Source of the DNA: Dolomedes plantarius
Taxonomy: Eukaryota; Arthropoda; Arachnida; Araneae; Dolomedidae
DNA: 64,000 nt
NCBI GenBank assembly: GCA_907164885.2
Contig: OU015499.1
Location: 147,438,118-147,502,117 of the forward strand
Reading direction: 5' to 3'
In this document: positions 45,350-57,154 of the stretch, piece by piece
How the letters are laid out: every line of letters starts with the position of its first letter
How positions within the stretch are numbered: the first letter of the stretch is position 1
Position numbers and translations under genes: made by a program
The notes under the pieces: model-generated
Database searches by the model: none
The model's input: the letters and a program-made list of their open reading frames with translations, nothing else
What the model was told of the DNA's origin: nothing

Positions 45350-46100
45350 AAACTGAATAATAAAATTAATTATTATAATGATTAGAATCCAAGAGCTCTG
45401 GAGTTTAAAATAAGGAGCCACTTGTAAAATATAATCACTAGATTAAAGACTGTTAAAATTGAGCATTTAAAAGAACATTAATGTGCTGAGAGTTTTTTAA
45501 TTTAATTTTATGCTTAAACTATATTAAAATAGTTCAAACATGTAAACATTATTGGTAAAGTTACTGGCCATCATTTATGTGCATTAAAATTTTTACTTAC
45601 TATGAAATCCAAAAACACTGTAAATTTAATGTGAAACATACAATTAAAAAATAAATAGTTAAATATTTCATATAACTGATGTACTGGCACCAAAATTTAG
45701 TGAGTTTGCACAACTTGAAACCATTTTAAGTAATCTGCAGTTTGGCGGTTGCTTTCTTGTATTATTTTTCTATAAGTGAAACGATTAATTTATGAATGTA
45801 TCTGATATCATTTTTTTATATTATTTATTTTTGTATTTATTAATGTCAAAGTTTTTGATGGCAATGTATTGTAAATAACATTAATGTTCATCTCTTATTA
45901 CAGCAAAGATAACAGGAACAGCAGTGACTGCAGTACTGTAAAATACTCATTGTTCTAGATACATGACTCATTATAATATGCTTTTATAAAGTTTTAAGTC
46001 AATGTATTTCAAAGACTATGATTTATAAATAATACTTGATAATTAAATTTGAAAATCTTATTAAAAGCAAAAATAAGTTATATAATAATTTAAAACTGTA
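45350..46100. other. Mostly non-coding; holds a dispersed repeat
   Basis: Contains at 45652-45917 the partner of 17275-17534, ending agataacaggaac. Otherwise AT-rich without coding signal. Confidence 0.5.
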
Positions 46101-46104
46101 ATAG

Positions 46105-47445
46105 TAAATGCTCTCTTGGGAGAAGTCCCAAATCCTGTGCCAGAAAATTTGGCGATTTTTTTGGGCGGTAAATATTTCAATATGGTGTATTCTCATTCGT
46201 TTCTGTTGCGATGTTTTTCACGTGGTATATCAGGCCAATCAATTTAATTTTTATGATGTGATAATTTCAAGCATTATGAATTTTATAGTTTTATTTTTGA
46301 ATGGACATTGCGACCGCATATGTAGGGATTGCAGGTAAGTCTCTTTGCTTCTGCCAATTTCTGTTGTTTTTTTCGCGATGCATCCCTCACTTTTTAATTT
46401 TTCCATTTTTAAAAGTGATTTTAAAAGTTTATCACAGAAATGTGATTATTTAAAATAGGTAAATGGTTCTTGTTGATATTTTCACTATAAGAAATTTTTG
46501 TACAGCTTTTACAGACGCACCGCGTTCCAAGCTTGGCGATTTTGTGTTTTGGCGTGGACACAACTTCCTGCCAAGCTTGGCAATTTTGATGAACATTCCA
46601 AAAGTGTTTTTAATCCTTTTTTTTTTTTTTTTTTTTAAGATTGTAAATTTCTATTTCTAAATCTGCTTATATTTTTTCTGTATGATCATTAGAAATAAAA
46701 TGAGAGCGATTTAAAGGTCTGCAGCAGCTATAAATTTCAATACAAGTTGAAAACTTTAATTATGTTTTCTGAAGAACACATTTTTCATCAAAAATGTAAA
46801 ATATTTTGATATGCCTATGAAGTTTTTCCCATATGTTTTTCTTACTATTTAAAATGTAATGAACTACAGATTTGATTGTGGGTATTTTCTTTGTTGATTT
46901 ATAGCTGCATTTTTAGACAATCTCATGAGAAATTACGAAAATTTTGCATGTAATTGTATATAATGATCTGCAATTTTTTTATATTTCACGATATCGATTA
47001 GCTAAGTTCATTACACTCAGGAGGTACTTATGTACATATGATAAAAATAATGTTATATGCATAATTTTTTTTAGAGCTAGAACCGTTTTTGTAAAAAATT
47101 TCTAAATTTCAACCCAAATTCATAAATTTTGTTACAAGTTGCATAGTCATGGTTTACTTTTTCATCATCAGGAACTAGTATGATGATAAATAGCCCATCA
47201 TTTTCGTGTTTTGGTGTTATACTCCTTCGAAAAAATAAGACAGAATTTGAAGCAAGTATGTTTTTTTTTTTTTTTAACAAGTGCTCCGAGGGTAGTTGGA
47301 TACCTTAAGCCTAAGTGATGCCGAAAAAATGGGGTCCCTTAGGTACGGTTGCATTATTCTGAGTTTTCCGCCAAACACGGTAAACTCAGAAACCGCGCCA
47401 AATAACGCCAAGCAGCACAGGATACGGAACTCTTCCCACTTTCTT
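46105..47445. mobile_element. Possible third Merlin-like MITE
   Basis: Imperfect inverted ends: tgggagaagtcccaaatcctg (left) against gtgggaagagttccgtatcc (right, reversed), both running on to tgtgc then ttggcg. Internal ccaagcttggcgatttt and gccaagcttggcaatttt copies resemble the subterminal motifs of 43349-45341. No TSD was found. Confidence 0.35.
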
Positions 47446-47459
47446 TTTGTTACTGTACA

Positions 47460-48716
47460 CAATTACTAGCCTGTTCTACATGAAAATGTTTAGTACAAAA
47501 ATGTAACTTTCTCTGTATTCTGTATTCTAAAGTCTTTGTTAGAAACATTTCAAGATTTAAAAATCTCTATTGACTGATATTTATGACATCCTTGGTATCA
47601 TGTTTTAAAATTTTTTATTGCAAAAAGTGCACTGTTAAAATGTAATTTTGATAGACTGTTTTCTTACAGGCATTCTTTATGCTTATTAGATTATTTTGTA
47701 CTTACAAAATTTGTGTGTGCTTCCTTGCTGTTCATGCATTTGGTAATCTGTTAGTATATAACTTTTGTCCTAAAGATCATTGTTAATCAAATTGATGTAT
47801 GTTTGGTTTTAGGATTTAAGTATCCTCACTCCTCTTCCTAAATAACATAGTATAAAAAAAGTATGTAAACTGTTATACACATCAGTAAAATGAAAACCCA
47901 TTATAAAATATATATAAATTTATAATTAGCTCCTCAGAATTCACCTGGATTCAGACTTTCATCATTGGAGCATAGAAAGTTAAAATTGCAGGTTCAGCTG
48001 AATGCATAAATGTAAAACCATCTGAAGATAAAGATTGCTCATGAAGCTAAAATTTCACTAATAATATAAAGATATTAAATATATATATTTTAGAGATAAT
48101 GATATAAAGATATATAATATGGGTAAAAATTACTTATCAGGTGCAGGTTGGCAATTTTTATTTAAAAAATCGCCAAACTATCAATATTTATCGTAAGTTG
48201 GCAAAAATTATCAACATATAAAAACATAACACACTTCATCATTTTAAAATAGAAATTTTTATGGGTTTTTTTTGTTTGTTATATTGGATTATATTTTCGC
48301 TTTCCAAACTTGCTTTCATTCAATTTCAGCAATCATACCAGAACCCCCCCAATCATAATATTTTCGTGCACACACATTTCTACAAATTCCGCTCCAAAAA
48401 CATATCCAATCCATAACACATTTCTCCGAGACATCAATCTCAACAGAAATAAATCATGTGTGGCCTTTCGTACCCACTTATTCATCATCATTAAAATATG
48501 AATTACTCTTAACTTACTCTCTTGAAACCAGTATTCTTCCTCACAGACCTTCGCAGATGATGCATCTTCATTCCTCTCTTATGATACTTCAAAATAAAAT
48601 CATCATTCATTTCTTTTTTCTCATACCAAATTCATATCATCCTTGCAGTCAGCCTTATTCACAATTAACCCATTAACATGCACCATTTCCCCCTTTCGCT
48701 TTAAATCATAAAAAAA
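47460..48716. other. No gene seen
   Basis: AT-rich, then a pyrimidine-rich strip (48300-48700) whose open frames lack family motifs. A ttggcaa/cgccaa cluster lies at 48148-48200. Confidence 0.4.
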
Positions 48717-50811
48717 GTTGAAAAACTTCTATATTAACTTAATATATTAAGGAATACAGTATAACAGTTAATTACTTTATACTAGAGAGTCTAATATCTC
48801 AGTTTTTGCTGTTCATGCCTTTCATAATTAATTTTTTACATCTTTTCTATCCTTAATGTTAGTATTCATTAAATATGAAATACAGCTGTTCAAGCACACC
48901 TACTTGAAATGCATGATATTTTCAGATAATAAAGTATTCACTTGATAAAATAAACAAAGAAACAAATATTTCATGGACTTTATAATTATAACTTTATAAT
49001 CTATTTGCTGTATTAACAATATGTTGCATCTATATTTAATGTTGAGGTATAAGACTGCCTTAAGATTATTTATATCATTTTAATTGGGAAAGCTGTGGTG
49101 AGTTTGGTTTCTCAGGCTTTATAAAAATTTTACAAAGAGAACTCTGACTTATATCCAAAATTTGGTGTCTTGCTATATACAGGTAAATCTACTCAGTGCA
49201 GGAAAATTCTGTGTATTTTGTATCATAAATATAGCAAGTTATCCCATTGAAGCATTGTTTGGTAAGCCAAGTTGTTGTTGGTATTCAGCTGCATTATACC
49301 CTCATTGTGGTTACGATTCATTACATACATAAGATAACCAGTTGGGTGGGCTGTCATGTCACAAATCCTCTCTATTTCTCACACTTCAATAATGAACCCT
49401 ACTCAACAATTTTGAGGACTCTATGAGAGACTTTCAAAATTTACACATCTTTTCTCAGAAGAGAATCTCTGTGACGGAAATTTATTTTCAGTTCCTGGTA
49501 TTATACCAAAGAAGCACATTGTTGGTTACAACGATGAAACACAACTTTTCAGCCAGACTAAAGTTTATATCTTAGCTTCCTAATTTCTTTATATTCTGAT
49601 TAACCAAGTCTGTTGGTAAAAAATATAGTTAAAAGGATATATAATGTAATAAATTTTTTAACTTAAGTGTATATGTGCATTCCCCCCCCCCCCCTTCTAT
49701 GGTTATGAAATTCTGTTTCTTTGTTATAATACCAAAGTATGCCAAAGTATGTTTGACTCAAGTTATACAAGTAATTTTTAAAAAGCATTGCATGATAGCT
49801 GTGTAGATTGATTTTTTCTGGAATTTTTATTATGTATTTATAACTTCATAATATCTTGTGAATTACAAGAGGTCCACAGATAACTGTTGTGAAATATTCA
49901 ATTCAGATTATTTGAAAAATCACAACAAAGCTCTGATATGTAGTATAAGAAAGGAAATAATTATGAAAGATTTATATCACAGTTATCCTAATGTATTTTA
50001 TTCACAAAATTCAAATTAAAGCAGGGATAGAATGTGGTGAAAAATATTTGTAGCTACCAAACTACAATCCAAACAAATATGCCTGACCATACCCACAAGC
50101 AACATATCCTTTGTTATTTCGTGTAATAATTTTATGTATTTTATTAGATTTATGATGTTTTAAATGTGATGCTAACCAAACTTTTTTTTTATTGAGATAT
50201 CTATCTTTCAAATTTCTCAGAGCATAAAACTTAAGAATTAATGATGAAATTATTTTGAGTTTTAGACAACTGAAATGAATATAAAGGGAAAAGATAATAT
50301 TAATATTCCTTACGCATTATAGGTCGGTCAATGTCAGTAGTTTTGGGGATGTGTCTACAAACCAAAACACATCAAATCTCTACACATACTTATTATCTAC
50401 AAAGATAAAAGAAAAATGATGTCTAAGGAATCTTGTGCACTATATGCAATAAATTTAAAATCTCAATAATTTAATTAATAAAGAATATAATTTGAAACAT
50501 ATTAGTTTATATATATCTCATTTTCTAGCAAGGACAAACTTTTATAATTTGGTGTTAATTTAAAGTGAAAAATATGAAGCGAGCATTTATTACCAAATTT
50601 TTAGAAACATTGTAGGTATTATTATTTTAGAATTTTGAGTGTGATTCATCATATGATGGTGTAGGGTTAATATGTCTAACTAAATTTCTTTTTTCTCTTC
50701 CTACAGATTGTTAGATGCTAAACTAAAATGTTTAAGGAGTCTGCAAATTAAGAAGATAAACGTATTACTGCCACCTATAGTATGTGGGACATAACATAAA
50801 GAAATGTCAGC

Positions 50812-52740
50812 ATGGCAGAGGAGCAAATGTCATGTATTTCCAGTATAAAAGGACCTTCAAATAAAAGCCATCCCTGCAAGCAAAACCCTACAAAAGCTGA
50901 ATACAAATGCACTCCTTGTGATGCAGGCGTGGCTTCAAATTCACACGGATGAGAATTTTTCAAATGTAATGTATGTGAAAGAACATTTTCACAGTTGGCT
51001 GCTTTAAATACATATGTTTTATGCCACATTCCTGATAATCATCTCCGTACCCCTACAGAAGAGAAAACTTTCCACTGCAATGTATGTGAGAAAAGGTTTA
51101 CTAACATGAATAATATAGATAGACATCTCCGCACCCATACAGCAAATAAACCATTTTCATGCAAAGTATGTGAGAAAAAATTTTCCAAGCAGGGGAATTT
51201 TAAAAAACACCTCCATACCCATACAGGGCAGAAACCTTTCCCCTGCAATGTGTGTGAGAAAAGATTTTCTGTGAAGGGGGTTTTAATATTACATCTCCGT
51301 ACCCATACGGGAGAAAAACCTTTTGCCTGCACGCTATGTGAGGAAAGGTTTTCTCGTGTGAGTACTTTAAAAATACATCTCCGTACCCATACAGGGGAGA
51401 AACCTTTTGCCTGCACTGGTTGTGAAAAAAAATTTTCTCATCTGGGTACTTTAAAAACACATCTTCGTACACATACAGGAGAGAAACCTTTCTCCTGCAA
51501 TGTGTGTGAGAGAAAATTTTCTGTGCTGGAGCATTTAACAATACATCATCGTACCCATACCGGAGAAAAACCTTTTGCCTGCACTCTATGTGAAGAAAGA
51601 TTTTTTCGTCAGAGTTCTTTAAAATCACATCTCCGTACCCATACAGGAGAGAAACCTTTTGCCTGCACTCTATGTGAGAAAAGATATTCTGGTCAAAGTC
51701 ATTTAAAAGTACATCTCAATACCCATACAGGAGAGAAACCTTTTGGCTGCACTGTTTGTGAAAAAAGATTTTCTCATTTGGGTACTTTAAAAACACATCT
51801 CCGTATCCATACAGGAGAGAAACCTTTTTCCTGCAATGTATGTGAGACAAGATATTCTAAGCTAAGTTATTTAAAATCACATCTCCGTACCCATACAGGA
51901 GAGAAACCTTTTGCTTGCACTGGTTGTGAAAAAAGATTTTCTCATCTGGGTACTTTAAAATTACACCTCCGTACACATACAGGAGAGAAACCGTTTTCCT
52001 GCAATGTATGTGAGAAAAGATTTTCTTCACAGTGGGATTTAACGAAACATCTCCGTACCCATACAGGAGAGAAACCTTTTGCCTGCACTCTATGTGACAC
52101 AAGATATTCTCAGCTATGTTATTTAAAATCACATCTCCGTACCCATACAGGAGAAAAACCTTTTGCCTGCAATGTATGCGAGAAAAGATTTTCTCATGAA
52201 AATCGTTTGAAAACACATCTCCATACCCATACAGGAGAGAAACCTTTCGCCTGCAATGTATGTGAGAAAAGATTTTCTCGGCAGGATCAGTTAAAATTAC
52301 ATATCCGAACCCATACAGGAGAGAAACCTTTTGCCTGCACTCAATGTGAAAAAAGATATTATCAACAAAGTCATTTAACAAAACATCTCGGTACCCATAC
52401 GGGAGAGAAACATTTTGCTTGCACTCTATGTGATAAAAGATATAATCAGCAATGTAATTTAAAGAGGCATCTCCGTACCCATACAGGAGAGAAACCTTTT
52501 ACCTGCATTCTATGTAAAAGAAAATTTCCTGAACATAGTTATTTAAAAAGACATCTCCGTACCCATACAGGAGAGAAACCTTTTTCCTGCAATGTATGTG
52601 AGAAGAGATTTTCTCAAGTGTATAATTTAAAAGCACATCTCCGTACCCATACAGGAGAAAAACCTTTTGCCTGCACTCTATGTGAGAAAAGATTTTCTCA
52701 ACAAAGTCATTTAAAAACACATCTCCGTACCCATACATGA
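50812..52740 (+). CDS. C2H2 zinc-finger protein, 20 tandem fingers, paralogue 2 (in-frame UGA after leader)
   Basis: Same layout as paralogue 1: acceptor ttcctacag, ATG at 50812, 46 leader codons, TGA at 50950-50952, then the same frame through one degenerate finger and 20 C2H2 fingers to TGA at 52738, where a linker glycine codon GGA appears to have become TGA. Fingers 1-6 and 15-18 align one-to-one with paralogue 1; fingers 7-14 differ mainly at helix contact positions. Role by family: sequence-specific nuclear DNA binding. No effector domain is visible. As for paralogue 1, it may need another upstream exon or readthrough, or be a pseudogene. Confidence 0.75.
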
Positions 52741-53225
52741 AAGAAACCTTTCGTTTGTAATGTATGTGAGAGAAGATTTTCTGTGCAAGGGGATTTAACA
52801 ACACATCTCTGTACCAATATGGGAGAGAAACCTTTTGCATGCACTGATTGAGAAAAAAGATTTTCTTAGATGGGTACGTTAATAACACACCTCCATACCC
52901 ACTCAGTAGAGAAAGCTGTCACCTGCAATGTGTGTGAGAAACGATTTTCTGAGTTGGGCATTTTAAAATCATACCTCCATACCCATGAAGGAGGGAAACC
53001 TTCTGCCTGCAATGTATGTGTGAAAATATTCTTTAGCCTAGGTGTTTTGTAAAGGCGCCTTCCTACCCATATAATAGGGAAATCTTTCGCCTGTACTGTA
53101 CGTGAGAAATTTTTCAGTTAGGGAATTTAAAAACACATCTTGGTGTCCGTACATGAGAGACTTTTTGCCTGCACTGTATGTGAGAAAGGATTTGCTATGC
53201 AGAAATTCTGCATTAAATAAACCAT
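52741..53225 (+). pseudogene. Decayed C-terminal fingers of paralogue 2
   Basis: The frame past the stop reads [21 protein letters not shown], then FACTD with a stop, KRFS, GTLITHLHTH, CNVCEKRFSELGILKSYLHTH and CNVCVKIFFSLGVL. It is less decayed than the same region after paralogue 1. Confidence 0.7.
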
Positions 53226-53743
53226 TAAATTGTACATGTAAGTAACGCTAATGAAGTGAAAGCCTTTATAATAAATAGATACTAATACAGTTTCAAATAA
53301 TATGCGTAACTTGTTGAATGATTGAAAATAAAGGGAAAATTTACTACTGAATGTTGTACTGTTATTGAATATCTGCATATTTAAGTTGCCAAGCCAACTT
53401 TTTGTGCAGTCCATGAAAGAAAACTACTGCATCAATTTACTTCATTTTGGTCTTAAACAAAAGTTTGTAATCTCCTAGATTTGTCAAATTTTCTTTCTGT
53501 AACTGCAATTTCTATTTATCAGCGATAATTTACAATTGAAAAATTGATTTCTGCTCATGCTCAGTGATAAGTTTAAATCTGGCTTTAGATACTCTGTTTC
53601 TGCGCATGCTCAGTGACATGTTTTAATGATGAGGGCCTGTTCACATAGGAGTCGGGTAGCAGAAGTATAAAAGGAAAAATGGCGCTGAGACTGAAATAAA
53701 CCAATCGTAGGTCTTAAAAATTTCATTGCTAATCGTTTAGAGC

Positions 53744-53830
53744 AGCGGTTCTCAACCTGGGGGGCACGCCCCCCCGGGGGGGGGGGCGTAGAAGAATTTC
53801 CAGGGAGGAGTGATTAAAAAAGTAAAATAA
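53744..53830 (+). mobile_element. hAT-type terminus
   Basis: CAGCGGTTCTCAACCTGGGG followed by a C-run/G-run palindrome is a common hAT end. The other end was not seen. It marks the right edge of the duplication copy. Confidence 0.45.
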
Positions 53831-53840
53831 AAAGTAAAAC

Positions 53841-54342
53841 TAACTGTACCGTATTTTCCTGTATATAATCCGCAGCGACGTATTATCCGCAAAGCCTTTT
53901 TTTCGAGGAAAAAAAAAAGTTGCATTATCCGCAGTGCGGATTTTGAAATTTTCAAAATAAAAAAGAAAATACTACCTTGAATGATCACTAGATTTACTAA
54001 CAATTAAAAACCTTCAAAATCTGATTCATTAGATTCGGAAATGAATAAATTCATTATATCTTCACTTAACCTATTATCCGAGTCACTAGACTAACTGTAC
54101 CGTATTTTCCTGTATATAATCCGCAGCGACGTATTATCCGCAAAGCCTTTTTTTCGAGGAAAAAAAAAAGTTGCATTATCCGCAGTGCGGATTTTGAAAT
54201 TTTCAAAATAAAAAAGAAAATACTACCTTGAATGATCACTAGATTTACTAACAATTAAAAACCTTCAAAATCTGATTCATCAGATTCGGAAATGAATAAA
54301 TTCATTATATCTTCACTTAACATATTATCCGAGTCACTAGAT
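53841..54342. repeat. 251-bp tandem duplication of a transposon end
   Basis: The segment starting taactgtaccgtattttcc at 53841 is repeated from 54092 with very few changes. Each unit holds the left TIR of the pogo-type element, its subterminal ccgcag motifs and the last transposase codons. Confidence 0.95.
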
Positions 54343-54719
54343 AACGAGTCCTCGTTGTAAGAGTCATTTTCGTCAACAATATTGCATTTTCGAAACGCGA
54401 TTTTATCGTTATTCCACGCTTTCAAAACCCAATTGGAGACATTTTCATAAGGTGCACGCTTCAATTTTCCTGATTTTGTAAAATTCTTTTCTCCATCGGA
54501 CATCCATTGTTCCCATAATTTCCTAATTTTCGATTCAAACGATCTGTTAATTCCGACGTCTAAAGGCTGTAATTTCTTTATGAATCCTCCAGGTATTATT
54601 GCAATTTTTGCAGATGCGGACTTCAAAGGCATGTTTAACATTCTCACTGAGATGTGTTTTCATCGAGTCGATAATTAGAAAGGCTTTAGGATGAAAAAAT
54701 GAATTTTTTCGTTTCCGCC

Positions 54720-54883
54720 CAGGGGCGCACCCCCCCCCCCCCCACAAGAAGTAGAAATATTGATTTTGCATTATAAATATTTTTATTCGTTCATCTCGCC
54801 CCCCCCCCATGCATTATAAATATTTTTATCCATTCATCTCGCCCCTCCCACCCACCCAAGAAAAAATCCTGGGTGCGCCACTG
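54720..54883. mobile_element. hAT-like MITE, 164 bp
   Basis: Ends CAGGGGCGCACCC and (right, reversed) CAGTGGCGCACCC. The flanks tttccgcc (54712-54719) and ttttcgcc (54884-54891) form an 8-bp TSD with one mismatch. Internally a ~50-base block (gcattataaatatttttat...cattcatctcgccc) is tandemly duplicated. Confidence 0.75.
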
Positions 54884-55485
54884 TTTTCGCCAGATGCTCT
54901 GTAGCCATAACATCATGATTTCTTCATTCATCCAGCCTTTCTCGTTTACATGAATTTCAACACCTTTAGGAAAATTTTCTTTTAAATATTAACATCGGCG
55001 GCAATTTCAAACCATTTGCAGCACAGCATAAAACTACCGTAAATGAAGTTCTTTCATTTCCTGTAGTATTTATAGGACTGCTGCTTGTTCCCTGAACATC
55101 GACGGTCCTGGTAGGTGGTATATCAAATGATAAGGGAACTTCGTCCATATTAAAAATCAAATCCGCTGTAAAATTATTTTCGAGAATAATTTTTTTACAA
55201 AATGTCACCAAGTCATCTGATTTTTTTCCCCCAGTCATCAGGTAATTTCTGGCCGACCGTTGAACGACTTGTTGGGTGGATTAAACCACATAATTTGCCC
55301 CATACCTAATTTTCTGAAATAAAAAACCTTTCACAAGAAAGTAGACTTGATGAGGCTAACTAAACTGCCTTCATTTTTCTTATTTTACATAAAAACACAG
55401 TAAAAAGGGGATCGATTTGATCCAATAGCTTGGAAGAAAAATATTTACAAAAACTTAACCATTAAACAAAAAAAATACAGATAAG

Positions 55486-55872
55486 CGTGTCATGAACGGG
55501 CGAAAATTAACCTACTTAAATTTTGAAAAAACTACTTAAACTTCATGGTAAAGCTTGGGATAGTTATAGAAAGAAAGAAGGGATACAAGTTTAATGGTGC
55601 GACAATTCGTCACAAACACATCTAAATGTCAAACTTGCTGCGAAAACAGCTACTAACACTATGGCTGAAAGTCCCAACTCACTCGCAGAATAGCTACTGC
55701 TTAAAACCCCCAACTCGCTGAAAAAATACGTACATCTTAAATACTTGTTGTATTTACTTGTACAAACCCCATTGGCTGTGACGCGAGAGCTTCGTAATTC
55801 GAGTCCTGCCTTCAAAGTTGAAAAATCTGCATATTATTTTATTTTTATTTTAAACCATCCGTTCATGACACG
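55486..55872. mobile_element. Small insertion with 14-bp inverted ends
   Basis: cgtgtcatgaacgg at 55486-55499 and its exact complement at 55859-55872 bound 387 bp inserted in the transposase pseudogene. No TSD or coding sequence is evident. Confidence 0.5.
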
Positions 55873-57154
55873 TTTTTAAATATCGCGTTTTCCGACGAAG
55901 AGAGAACAAATACTACACGACTACGAACAGCGAAATTGTTTCTTTTCATAAACCGGTAGCACCACGTGGGCCCACCAGAGAAGTTTCCTATATTCATTTC
56001 TCGTGCAATAAGTGGAGCTTATATTTGTTGAAGAGACAGCTTTCCCATTTTCTCTCTCTTTCAAAATGCATTCATTTAATTCTTCCTCTAATTCTGGCCA
56101 GTGAGGTTTTCCACGGCGATTAGCTCTTTTACGTCGGTCGCATTTTTCAAAATTCGTCTTGTTTTTTCCCCCACAATCGAATATTTGATTCGTCAACATT
56201 AAACAATCTTGCAGTTTCCCGATTTCCTACTTCGGTAGCCTTCTCTATAACTTTTAGTTTAAAATCTGCCGTGTAACTTGTACGCTTTCGCTTCAACATG
56301 ACGATATATGAATTTGAATATTTTCAGGACGAAACAGCTCAGGTCAAGACAGATTGCGAAATAACGGTAGCGACTAGCAACTGTAATATCCTTCCGAGGA
56401 AACCGAATTCGTTCTTGAAACTTAATTGGACAAAACTGATTATAGCTGAAATACGTCAGCCAAGTCATGAAAGCTTTCAGCGCCATCTGTTATTTATTCT
56501 ATAAAACATAAACGGCATTTTTTTTCAAAATTTTATTGTAAGCTTTTCTAATGGAGAATGCTTTTTATCAGATTATCCGCGGCGGCGTATAATACGCACA
56601 ACGAAATTTGAAACTTTTTTAACGTATAATCCGCGGATTATATACAGGAAAATACGGTAATTTACTGTACTCAATTTTGCGTCACAATTTAATCATAACA
56701 TATTTTCGACATACGAACACGAATACGATAATTGTCGTACACGATAATTGTCGTAATTGTAAAAACACTATAATTGTCGCACGTCTGGACGTTGAAAGTG
56801 ACCTGAGGTGTGCTTTGTAACAGTTACAACCTAATATTCAAAAACTTGTCAAGGACAAACATTGTGAGCCCTGTCATTAATGTTGTGAAAGTGACTTTTA
56901 TTTCATGCCAACCTCATCTAGACCCTTGATTACCTCCAATATATTTGATGTGTATTTAATTCTTTGATTTCATATGTTCTAATAATCATATGGTCCAAAT
57001 TAAGATATGTGTAGTAATATTAAATTTTTTGTATGAAATTATCAATTCTACATTTTCATTTAATAACCGGCTTCAGTTTCAAATTCCGATTGTACTACAT
57101 GCATTGACCACATATGGTGGTAGTGGTGGTGGTGGGGGAGGGGGAGGCGTGACC

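Larger units (their letters stand above)
48717..53741. repeat. Segmental duplication, copy 2 (contains zinc-finger gene 2)
   Basis: Partner of 24122-28775, same orientation, start-to-start spacing about 24.6 kb. Unique to this copy are ~310 bp at 49184-49497 and a ~45-bp local duplication at 53553-53618 (ctcatgctcagtga twice). Its right edge is overrun by a hAT end at 53744. Confidence 0.9.
54255..56299 (-). pseudogene. DDE (jerky/Tigger-type) transposase pseudogene
   Basis: Start MLKRKRTSYTADFKLKVIEK (56299) with the psq/Brinker-like HTH. Then KRANRRGKPHWPELEEELNE, FNMDEVPLSFDIPPTRTVDV (first D), KAFLIIDSMKTHLSENVK (second D), IIPGGFIKKLQPLDVGINR (third D) and an acidic C-terminus ending SDESDFEGF. 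Domain order equals that of the intact copy at 62196-63485. Disruptions: frameshifts near 56180, 55920 and 54650, a palindromic insertion at about 55486-55872 and a MITE at 54720-54883. Confidence 0.85.
53849..56657 (-). mobile_element. pogo/Tigger-type (jerky-like) transposon, broken
   Basis: TIRs CCGTATTTTCCTGTATATAA (left, and right reversed), followed by TCCGC. TA lies at 53847-53848 and 56658-56659. It contains a transposase pseudogene on the minus strand, a hAT-like MITE, a second small palindromic insertion and a duplicated left end. Confidence 0.8.

Noticed and set aside
48310..48676. Open frames in the pyrimidine-rich strip
   Set aside because: Low-complexity Ser/Thr/His/Pro reads with no supporting signals.
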